NCBI GenBank assembly: GCA_038260305.1
Contig: JBBSNY010000018.1
Span: 1 to 64,000, forward strand
DNA: 64,000 nt
Direction: 5' to 3'
DNA from: CADCVQ01 sp038260305
GTDB lineage: Bacteria > Actinomycetota > Thermoleophilia > Solirubrobacterales > Solirubrobacteraceae
Shown: in pieces, positions 50,084-57,726 of the stretch
Layout: every line of letters starts with the position of its first letter
Numbering within the stretch: position 1 is the stretch's first letter
Made by a program: the position numbers and the translations under genes
The notes under the pieces: model-generated
Databases searched by the model: none
Seen by the model: only the letters and a program-made list of their open reading frames with translations
What the model was told of the DNA's origin: nothing

Positions 50084-51808
50084 ATGCGGCAGGTGTTCGA
50101 CGGGAGATGTGCTGGAGGGGCGGTCCGTGCCGCCACCTTGATGGGTGTCCTGACGGTCGCTCTCGCGACGCTCACCGCGAACCCGGCGCAGGCCGGCACG
50201 TGGATGCGACCAGCCTGCGTGAACCCCGACGGCTCGGGGGTGGGGAGCGACGGCTGGTCTGCCTTTTCCCAAGGGACTCCGCCGCTGAGCGCAATCAGTG
50301 AGACCGAATGCGGGCCGGACGACACGATGTCCGCATACCTCGGAATGCGGATTCCGGCCAAGCACCGCGATGTGGTGGGCCTCAAGTACACGCCGCCTCT
50401 AGGCTCGAAGTTGGTCGGCGGAAGCGTCTACGTGGGCGCCACCGCAGATGGGACGGGAGATGTGGCAAACGGCTCCGCCGGAGTGTTCAGTCCCAGCTAC
50501 GAAGCCACCGTGGACAACCTGATGCTGTTGTGTGCGCGGTCGGCCTGCCTGGCGGCAGGATCGTCGACGGCGACGCCGAACTTCAACGGCACCCTCGAAC
50601 TACCGCACGATCGCGGCGGAGATCTGACGTTGGCCGCGGGATGCGTTGGACTCGAGGGCGGCGTGTGCGACGCCGGTGGCAGCCACGGTGTCTGGTCCAG
50701 CGTCACACTTGCGTGGGCGCGTCTCCTGCTCGCAACAGACGCCCTGCCCACGGCGTCCGATTTCCGCGGTGGTCTGCTCGAGCCCGACGCTCATGGGACC
50801 GCCGGTCTCGCGTTTGCCGCCGCCGAGGGTGCCAGCGGGGGACCGGGCGTCTACAAGGTGACGGTCACAATCGACGACAAGCCCGTCTATGACGGGACTC
50901 CGAACACGAACTCCGGCTCGTGCGTTCCCGGGGGAACGGATGAGGCGACTGGCGCGCTCTACTTCGCGTCACAACAGCCGTGCCCGCTGACGCAGACCGT
51001 CGATCTGGCAATCAAGACGACCACGCTGGTCGACGGCCCGCACGAGCTGAAGGTGACGCTGCTCAACGCCGCCCAGAACTCGTCGACGGTGCTGAGGCGA
51101 TCGATCAGCACGAACAACCGTACGACCGTGAGCTCGACGCTCACGTCCGAGAGGACGCTGACGGATAGCCCTGGTGCTCCCACACCCGAGTACGCGGTGG
51201 TGCTCGACGCGGCCACGCGGACGCTCGTCCGCGGGGTGTCGCGGGGCTGGGCGAAGTCCGGCCTGCGTCTGTCAGGCACGCTGCGAAACAGCGGCGGGGT
51301 GCCGGCCCCGGGCGTACTCGTCACGCTCTTCGCACGCAACGGTGGCGAGAAGACAGACGATGTGGTGGCAAGGATGTCGACCGACTCGGCGGGACATTGG
51401 GTCCTCGCGGCACCGCGCGGACCGTCGCGGTTGCTGACGGTCGTCTACGGCGAGCAGCCGGATGCGGCGTCGCCCAGGGCGATCAAGCTTCGTGAGACTG
51501 TGAAGCCCGGCCTCACGTTGCGCGTCCAGTCACTTGGCCGCGGGCGCCTTCGGTTCAGCGGCAAGCTGAGCATGAAGCCCTTGGGCAGTCCGCGACCCCT
51601 CGTGAGCATCCAGACCAGGACGCGCAACGGCAAGCACTGGCAGGCCGTCGGCACGTCGATACGCGTCAAGCCGTCCGGCGCCTATTCGGTCACGTACGAC
51701 GGCGGACCGAACGTGATCGGCGGCACCTACTCGTTCCGTACCGTCGCGAACGCCACCTCGCTGTTCGCGACGAGCATCTCGCCGATTCGCAGGAAGGCGG
51801 TCCGCTGA
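50084..51808 (+). CDS. Secreted Ig-like exoprotein
   Basis: 574 residues from ATG 50084, with GGGGGAG 6 bases upstream; the longer start at 50045 has none. Signal peptide (ATLMGVLTVALATLTANPAQA). The N-terminal 300 residues contain paired Cys (RPACVNPDG; SETECGPDD; LLCARSACLAAG; GCVGLEGGVCDAG). The C-terminal 200 residues are two Ig-like/Big-like domains (GRLRFSGKLSMKPLGSPRPL; VTLFARNGGEKTDD). This is the common exoprotein architecture of Solirubrobacterales. It lies 33 bases downstream of the sigma/anti-sigma fusion and on its strand, so it may be its target. Role unknown. Confidence 0.77.
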   Translation: MRQVFDGRCAGGAVRAATLMGVLTVALATLTANPAQAGTWMRPACVNPDGSGVGSDGWSAFSQGTPPLSAISETECGPDDTMSAYLGMRIPAKHRDVVGLKYTPPLGSKLVGGSVYVGATADGTGDVANGSAGVFSPSYEATVDNLMLLCARSACLAAGSSTATPNFNGTLELPHDRGGDLTLAAGCVGLEGGVCDAGGSHGVWSSVTLAWARLLLATDALPTASDFRGGLLEPDAHGTAGLAFAAAEGASGGPGVYKVTVTIDDKPVYDGTPNTNSGSCVPGGTDEATGALYFASQQPCPLTQTVDLAIKTTTLVDGPHELKVTLLNAAQNSSTVLRRSISTNNRTTVSSTLTSERTLTDSPGAPTPEYAVVLDAATRTLVRGVSRGWAKSGLRLSGTLRNSGGVPAPGVLVTLFARNGGEKTDDVVARMSTDSAGHWVLAAPRGPSRLLTVVYGEQPDAASPRAIKLRETVKPGLTLRVQSLGRGRLRFSGKLSMKPLGSPRPLVSIQTRTRNGKHWQAVGTSIRVKPSGAYSVTYDGGPNVIGGTYSFRTVANATSLFATSISPIRRKAVR

Positions 51809-51967
51809 TGTCGCCCCGAGCCGCATTCTCGACGTCGGCGTCGTCCTAGCGGTTGGGCGAATACTCCGCAATTTGGGGAGATTCCTCGCCGGAAGGGGGG
51901 CGAAGTTCTTGCTCGCGTTCCTATGGATTGAAAGGGCTACTGGGGCCTGGGAGAGGGGATCCACGAG

Positions 51968-52450
51968 ATGGACGATTCAGACGGCGAGGGGACGCGCAGA
52001 AGTCCCACGGAAGAGCTCATCCTGCGCACCGTGGCGGCACATGCCGACTCGCTGCTGCGCACGGCCCGGCGTCATTCGATCTGCGTCGATGACGCCCAGG
52101 ACGCCTATCAACACAGCATCGAGATCTTCCTGCGACAGGCGCATCGGCTTGATCCCGGTCGCGCCGCGGGGTGGTTGCACGTCGTCGTCAAGCGGGAGGC
52201 ACAGGCGCTGCGCGCCGCCCGGCAGGAACTCCTGACGTCAACAGCGATTGATCTCGACTGCCGTGAGGCCGCAGGCCAACCGACCCCCGAGGAGCGTCTG
52301 CTGAGCTTCGACATGATCAGCCGTTCCGCCGAGGCGCTCAAGCGGCTGAAGCCGCACGAGGTACGCGCGCTCTGGCTCCGAGCCCAGGGTGTCCGGAGTC
52401 TCGTGAGATGCAACGACTACTTGCGGCGGGACGAGGTTCTGAGCGGTTGA
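51968..52450 (+). CDS. ECF-like sigma factor, region 4 truncated
   Basis: 160 residues, ATG 51968. Region 2 is recognisable (RRHSICVDDAQDAYQHSIEI, FLRQAHRLDPGRAAGWLHVV, VKREAQALRAARQELL), as is the start of region 4 (RSAEALKRLKPHEVRALWLR). After AQG the helix-turn-helix (expected SYxEIAxxxGWTYTKVNR) is missing; unrelated residues and a stop follow. The relatives I know carry another 30-100 residues. It may be inactive or an anti-sigma-like decoy. Break near 52395. Confidence 0.65.
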   Translation: MDDSDGEGTRRSPTEELILRTVAAHADSLLRTARRHSICVDDAQDAYQHSIEIFLRQAHRLDPGRAAGWLHVVVKREAQALRAARQELLTSTAIDLDCREAAGQPTPEERLLSFDMISRSAEALKRLKPHEVRALWLRAQGVRSLVRCNDYLRRDEVLSG

Positions 52451-52522
52451 GTGCCCGTCCCCCGCCCCTTGGTCGAGCGGCGGCGCTCGCTTGTTTCGTG
52501 AGTGCCTGGCGGACAGCCCTCC

Positions 52523-54556
52523 CTAGTCGGGGACGGCGGTACCGCCGTCTCGAAACCACTGATCCGACGGCGGTAGGTCCACGTCGAACAGCCGATGGCC
52601 TGCCGGTGCGACCTCGATCGTCGCATGCCGGTGACCTTCGCAGTCGATCACGTCGTCTGTGATGCGCAGCGGTCTGTTCCCCTGCTTGAGTGCGGCGACA
52701 TGACGCACGAAGCCGGCGAGGGCGGGCGCCGCGAACTTCTCCAGCTCGTTGCCTTCGTCGAGCATCGTCGGGAACTCCGTCCCGATCGCTTGGAGCGCAC
52801 ATTCGCTGCCTCGGAGTCCCGCCTCAGCCTGGCCGTGCTGCAGGAGCCCGGTCAACACCAGCGCCCACCATTCCGGGTCATGCCAAGCCAATAGCGCGAC
52901 GGGCAGGATTCCGATGCCTCCGTACGGCAGTTGGTCGGTTTGGGATCGCAGAGATGCCTTGAAGTACAGCCGCCACGTGTCATACGACAACGCATCCAGC
53001 GACGCGGCTTCTCGAAACTGCAGGATGATGAGGTCGGCTGACGCGCCGTCGTCGACACGTCGGGCGACCCGCGCAGCCGCGGCGGGATCGCGTGTCTGAG
53101 CGTACGATCCCGCAGCTTGGCCTGCGAGAGTGGCCGTCATCGCCCAGCACCAAGCCTCGCCATGGAGCTCGGCATCGACGATGGAAAGAAAGCCTGGCAT
53201 TGCAGCGGCGAAGCTGCCGGCTAGCGCGGAGCAGATGCCGAAGTCGAGGCGCCAGCGCTCGTTCCCAGGATGTCGCTTGATGAGCTCCTTCAGGCAGTCG
53301 ACGGCGCAATCGTATTCGCCGACGGCTCGATGGAGCACGGACAGGCGCTCAAGTTCGCGATCGGCTAGGCGGGACGCATTGTCGGCACCGCCGGTGATCA
53401 GGTTGTACTGCTCGAGAGCGCGGCGGGTTCTGCCGGCGCTGTGCATGAACTCAGCCACGCTTAGGCCGAGCTCTGGTCTTAGCATCGGCGCGAGGTACGG
53501 GACGCTCGCGAGCAGTCTGTTCATGCGATCACGCTCGTCGCTGGACATCCGCGCATCGCAGGCCTTCAGCCAGGCCAGCATGGCGGTTGCGGCGCCTCGG
53601 GAGACCGTGTCGTGGGCGGGTGTGAGCCATGCCTCGGCGAGATCGAGGATAACGTCGAACCGCGCCGCCTCCGAGAGAAGGAGCTGCGGACTCGGTAGCG
53701 GGTTGGATCGACCGTGCTCGTCAGCCGCTCCGGTCGAGATCATCAGGAGCCGGGAGTCCGCTCCATGGGCCGCGATCAGCGCCACGCCCAGCGCCATGTT
53801 GTCGCCGCTACAGAGCATCATGCCGAGCGTGCTGGCCACCTCGCCGACGAGTTCGTCCGGGCCGATCTTGTCCCCGCCTGGAAGGACCGCGAGGGACGTG
53901 ACCATTCGTCCGAGTCGGATCTGGAACGCTCCATTTCCCAGGGTCACACGGCTCTGCGCGACTTTCGGGATCGCGCTGATCGTCGCCACGCGCGGGTCTA
54001 CACGTGCTGTCCAGGTCCGGACGAATTGATGCCGCTCAACGTCTCCAATCGGGGCGGGGTGGCGCTCGAGGTAGAGCTCGATCGGTGCACTCAGCCGACC
54101 GCCTCGAGCCTGAGCGCAGTACTCGACCTCGTCGACGACGGCGTCCGCGTCCGCAGGCTCCCACCGGTCAGACGCGGTCAGGCGGAACGTCTCCATCTTG
54201 GGGGTGTGCAGGCGCGGCCAGGGATGGTGGTGATGTGACCACCTCCAGTACAGCTTGTCAGTGGGCGCGACCCATAGCATGACGATCGTCGGTACGGGCA
54301 GACGATTCCAGTAGGAGAGGTGGGCCGGCCGCAGGCGAATCGAAATCCCGCCCTTGGTTGGTACGCGATCGGTGCATTTCAACTGGACGAAGAAGAAGTG
54401 TCCGGTTGGTCGTGAGGATGCGCTGAAGATCTCTACTCGCGAATCGAGGCCGTAGTCGTGAACGACGGTCTCGATCGTCCAGTGAGGGGGCAACGCGCGA
54501 CCCAACGCGAACCGGCCCTGGTCTTCGAGTTGGTGTGATCGGGGTCGGTTGGTCAC
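52523..54556 (-). CDS. DUF4365 (PD-(D/E)XK-like) protein with TPR-like C-terminus
   Basis: 677 residues, ATG 54556. Residues 10-150 are a DUF4365 domain: HDYGLDSRVEIFSASSRPTG then HFFFVQLKCTD places the nuclease-type D, E and QxK residues at about 36, 40 and 57. Residues 300-560 are helical repeats of TPR type (RRALEQYNLITGGADNASRL; LHRAVGEYDCAVDCLKELIK). DUF4365 proteins often occur in defence islands and are viewed as nucleases. It lies 45 bases after the SDR gene on the same strand. Whether it belongs to that operon or is independent is open. Confidence 0.78.
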   Translation of the reverse strand: MTNRPRSHQLEDQGRFALGRALPPHWTIETVVHDYGLDSRVEIFSASSRPTGHFFFVQLKCTDRVPTKGGISIRLRPAHLSYWNRLPVPTIVMLWVAPTDKLYWRWSHHHHPWPRLHTPKMETFRLTASDRWEPADADAVVDEVEYCAQARGGRLSAPIELYLERHPAPIGDVERHQFVRTWTARVDPRVATISAIPKVAQSRVTLGNGAFQIRLGRMVTSLAVLPGGDKIGPDELVGEVASTLGMMLCSGDNMALGVALIAAHGADSRLLMISTGAADEHGRSNPLPSPQLLLSEAARFDVILDLAEAWLTPAHDTVSRGAATAMLAWLKACDARMSSDERDRMNRLLASVPYLAPMLRPELGLSVAEFMHSAGRTRRALEQYNLITGGADNASRLADRELERLSVLHRAVGEYDCAVDCLKELIKRHPGNERWRLDFGICSALAGSFAAAMPGFLSIVDAELHGEAWCWAMTATLAGQAAGSYAQTRDPAAAARVARRVDDGASADLIILQFREAASLDALSYDTWRLYFKASLRSQTDQLPYGGIGILPVALLAWHDPEWWALVLTGLLQHGQAEAGLRGSECALQAIGTEFPTMLDEGNELEKFAAPALAGFVRHVAALKQGNRPLRITDDVIDCEGHRHATIEVAPAGHRLFDVDLPPSDQWFRDGGTAVPD

Positions 54557-54601
54557 GAGGCTCCGTGGGTGCCGGTTAGCGGCGGCCTAGCAGGGGCGCT
54601 G

Positions 54602-55387
54602 TCAGAACTCGCGCCCAGTGACGAATGCGGCGCTCAGACCGCCGTCGACAACGAGTTCTGTGCCGGTGACGTAGCTGGCATCATCGCTTAGGAGCCAGAT
54701 TGCGGCTAGTGCCACCTCCCTTGCGCCGCCCAAGCGTCCGAGTGGGATATGCGCTACGCGCCGTCCGAGTTCCACTGGGTCTTCCACCAGGAATGCGGTG
54801 AGCGGGGTCGACAGCAGCCCGGCCACGACGGTGTTGACACGAATGTTCCGTGGTGCGCACTCGACAGCGAGCTCGCGACTCATCGCTGCCACGGCTCCCT
54901 TGGACGCTGTGTACGCCAGTTGCGCCGTCGCCGATCCGCGTGAGGCGACGACGCTGCCGATGTGCACGATGGCAGCTCGCTCCGCGGCGAGGGCGACGGC
55001 GGTCTGACTCGCGAGCAGCGCTCCGGTGACGTTGACCTGAATCGTGCGATGCCACGCGTCGGCCGCAACGTTGTCGACCCCGCCGTCCGAGGGTTCAATA
55101 ACGGCGGCGCAGGTTACGAGGCCGTCGAGCCGACCTCCATGGTCCGCGAGCCGGGCGCGAAGAGCCGTCCATTCGTCGATATTGGTGACGTCGAGCGCGA
55201 CAGGCAGAAGTCTTGGGCGGGGTTCGATCGGTCGTGCGTCGATGGCGACCACGCTCCCGCCTCGGGAGAGTACGAGATCGACGACATCGTGGCCGACGGC
55301 GCCTGCGGCGCCGGTGACGAGAAACGTGCGACCGTGCAGGTCGGTCAACGGGGTGTGAGCCGGTAGGTGGCGGCCTGTACCGCCCAT
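54602..55387 (-). CDS. Short-chain dehydrogenase/reductase
   Basis: 261 residues from ATG 55387, which lies inside the preceding gene; TTG 55348 (overlapping the preceding stop as TTGA) is the alternative start, giving 248 residues. FLVTGAAGAVG is the cofactor glycine motif, LVTCAAVIEPS replaces NNAG, IHIGSVVAS the catalytic Ser, YTASKGAV the Tyr-X3-Lys, and the end ASYVTGTELVVDGGLSA is typical of FabG-type SDRs. An Asp after strand 2 (AIDARP) suggests NAD. Last enzyme of a four-gene operon with prenyltransferase and aldehyde dehydrogenase; it may oxidise a terpenoid or aromatic alcohol. Confidence 0.9.
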   Translation of the reverse strand: MGGTGRHLPAHTPLTDLHGRTFLVTGAAGAVGHDVVDLVLSRGGSVVAIDARPIEPRPRLLPVALDVTNIDEWTALRARLADHGGRLDGLVTCAAVIEPSDGGVDNVAADAWHRTIQVNVTGALLASQTAVALAAERAAIVHIGSVVASRGSATAQLAYTASKGAVAAMSRELAVECAPRNIRVNTVVAGLLSTPLTAFLVEDPVELGRRVAHIPLGRLGGAREVALAAIWLLSDDASYVTGTELVVDGGLSAAFVTGREF

Positions 55388-56181
55388 GCACAGACGAGCA
55401 GCCACGCGGGTAGCCCCGCCGTGGCTGTCCACAGCGCCGTCGTCAGGGCCAGTCCGAGCGGGTACAGCCACCGTATGTCGCGCTGAAGCCCGAGACGGAC
55501 CGGAATGGTCCGGACGTGCTCTCTGCGGTCCTTCTCGATGTCTCGCATGTCGCCAAGCAGGTTGCGTATCGCCGTAGCGGCCCACACGAGGGCTGCGAAC
55601 GGCAGCGTGGCTGCGGCGACCAGCAGCAGAAGAGTCGCTTTGACGGCGCCGTTCGTCATCGGCGAGAGGCTGGCCAGCGCGGGCACGCGCTTCTTGAGGG
55701 TGTAGCCGACGCAGACGACGAAGAATGCTGCAACCGCCCCGGGATTGTGCGCCCAAAGCGCCGCCGCCGCCCAAGGCGCCACCCACGCCGCCCACGGCCA
55801 GCGCAACCGTCCAGCATCCCGGTGCAGCCACTCCAGGTAGATCAGGAAGCCGAACCAAAGCAGCGAGCAGGTGCCGATCTCGCGGACGGTCGCGCCGGCG
55901 GCGATCAGGAGCAGCACCAGGTCGACGTAGGAGTAGATCCGCAGCTGCCCGAGGTAGTTCTTGCCGGCTTCCGGGACATGAGCCGCGAAGACCAGTCTGC
56001 GCGGACGATCTTGCTCGGTGAGCGTGCGATCGGCGTTGTGCGTCCTGACTCGCTGGCAGAGCCCGAGTGCTTCGTCCTCTCGCACGGCTGCAGCGTCTCC
56101 GGTCGCACGGGCCCGCAGGCGCTGCTCCGTGGCACGTCCGCCCGCGGTTCGGGTACGAAGCGTTCGAGGATCTACCACCAC
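55345..56181 (-). CDS. UbiA-type prenyltransferase
   Basis: 278 residues, GTG 56181, four bases past the aldehyde dehydrogenase stop. Seven to nine helices (e.g. YSYVDLVLLLIAAGATVREI; NPGAVAAFFVVCVGYTLKKR; LYPLGLALTTALWTATAGLP). The second Asp-rich motif is present as NLLGDMRDIEKDRREHVRTI at about 208. The first motif (NDxxDxxxD) is not seen: the N-terminal 80 residues are Arg-rich and non-membrane. It may be N-terminally altered, or use an unusual first motif. Would transfer a prenyl chain to an acceptor in the membrane. Confidence 0.75.
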   Translation of the reverse strand: MVVDPRTLRTRTAGGRATEQRLRARATGDAAAVREDEALGLCQRVRTHNADRTLTEQDRPRRLVFAAHVPEAGKNYLGQLRIYSYVDLVLLLIAAGATVREIGTCSLLWFGFLIYLEWLHRDAGRLRWPWAAWVAPWAAAALWAHNPGAVAAFFVVCVGYTLKKRVPALASLSPMTNGAVKATLLLLVAAATLPFAALVWAATAIRNLLGDMRDIEKDRREHVRTIPVRLGLQRDIRWLYPLGLALTTALWTATAGLPAWLLVCAWAVQAATYRLTPR

Positions 56182-56184
56182 CGG

Positions 56185-57684
56185 CTAACGCTCCCAGTAC
56201 ACGGTCTTCGTGACTGTGAACTCGCGAAGCGCCTCGTGGCCGAGTTCGCGGCCATAGCCCGAGCGCTTCGTGCCTCCCCACGGCACCTCCGGGTCGAAGA
56301 GTCCGAAGGTGTTGACCCAGCAGACGCCAACCCGAGACTCGCGGACGAAGCGTTCGATGACGTCGTCGCTGCCAGACCAGACGCAGGACGCCAGGCCGAA
56401 GTCGCTGTCGTTGGCGAGAGCGATGGCAGCGTCCAGATCCGCGACGCGGTACACGCAGCCGACCGGCCCGAATACTTCGGCACGTGAGATCTCCATGTCC
56501 GGCGTGGTGCTGTCGAGGATGGTCGGGGCGTAGAACGTGCCCCCGAGTGCATCGGGAACGGAGCCGCCGATCAGCACGCGCGCGCCGTCCGCTTCGGCCC
56601 GCCGCACGTAGCCGTCGATGTGGGCGACGTGGGCGGCGTCGATTTGCGGGCCCTGCTGAGTGGCGTCGTCAAGCGGGTCGCCGAGTCGCCTGCTGGCGGT
56701 GGCCTCGACGATCGCCGCGACGAAGTCGTCCGCGATCGCGTCATGAACGACAACTCGACTGGTCGCACAGCAGTTCTGTCCGGCGACATCGAACATTCCG
56801 ACGACAGCGGCCTCGATGGCCGCGTCGAGGTCCGCGTCCGGCCAGATGACGATCGGGCTCTTGCCGCCGAGCTCCAGGGTGGTCCGCGGCAGGCGATCGG
56901 CTGATCCGCGCATGACCGCTGTCGCCGTCGCGACACCGCCCGTGAAGGAGATGGCGTCGATGCGAGGGTCAGCGACCAGCGCCGCGCCGGCCGCCGCGCC
57001 TGAGCCCATGAGGATGTTGACGACGCCGGGCGGGAAGCCCGCCTGCTCAACCAGCCCGGCTAGTGCCTGGGCGGAGAGGGGCGCGCGCTCGGCGGACTTC
57101 ACCACGACGGTGCATCCGGCAGCAAGCGCCGGCCCGATCTTCCAGGAGATGCAGGGGAATGGGAAGTTCCAGGGGACGAGGGCTGCGACGACTCCCACCG
57201 GCTCACGCCGACCAAAAGCGCGTCTGGCACCTGGGATCGCGACATCCGTACCCTGTTCCTCGATGAGGTCGGCGTAGTAGCGGTACATGACAGCGGCGTT
57301 GGAGATGTCCCACGACGATGTACCGGCGATGGGCTTCCCGACGTCAGCGGACTCAAGCAGGGCGAGATCGTCGTGATGCTCGTCGATGAGCTCAGCGAGG
57401 CGGCGTAGGCATCCCGCGCGGGTCGATGCTGGGAGCCGACTCCAGCGCCCATCGTCAAATGCCGCGCGGGCTGCGCTGACCGCGCGTACGGCTTCCTCAG
57501 CGCCGCATTCGGGCATAACCGCGAGGACACCGCCGGTGAAGGGGTCGAGGATGTCCCGCGTTGCGCCCCCCGCGGCCTCGGCGAACGCCCCGTCGATGAA
57601 AGGTCGTAGGTCGAGCTGCGGAATAACCGCGTCGGTGAGGTGCGCGCGGCGCAGCTCCGGCTGGGTTTCGATTGAGACGGGCAC
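56185..57684 (-). CDS. Aldehyde dehydrogenase (NAD(P)-dependent)
   Basis: 499 residues, GTG 57684 with AAAGGAC 5 bases upstream. All family hallmarks are found: VPWNFPFPCISWKIGPALAA, the cofactor motif SFTGGVATA, general base Glu in LELGGKSPIVIWPDADLD at about 271, nucleophile Cys in GQNCCATSR at about 303, and EVFGPVGCVYRV. Full length. It oxidises an aldehyde to the acid. In the operon it lies 42 bases downstream of the SARP-like regulator and directly before the prenyltransferase. Confidence 0.93.
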   Translation of the reverse strand: MPVSIETQPELRRAHLTDAVIPQLDLRPFIDGAFAEAAGGATRDILDPFTGGVLAVMPECGAEEAVRAVSAARAAFDDGRWSRLPASTRAGCLRRLAELIDEHHDDLALLESADVGKPIAGTSSWDISNAAVMYRYYADLIEEQGTDVAIPGARRAFGRREPVGVVAALVPWNFPFPCISWKIGPALAAGCTVVVKSAERAPLSAQALAGLVEQAGFPPGVVNILMGSGAAAGAALVADPRIDAISFTGGVATATAVMRGSADRLPRTTLELGGKSPIVIWPDADLDAAIEAAVVGMFDVAGQNCCATSRVVVHDAIADDFVAAIVEATASRRLGDPLDDATQQGPQIDAAHVAHIDGYVRRAEADGARVLIGGSVPDALGGTFYAPTILDSTTPDMEISRAEVFGPVGCVYRVADLDAAIALANDSDFGLASCVWSGSDDVIERFVRESRVGVCWVNTFGLFDPEVPWGGTKRSGYGRELGHEALREFTVTKTVYWER

Positions 57685-57726
57685 GGTGTCCTTTCGTCAG
57701 GGGGTTGCGAGCATGAAGTCGGGTAG

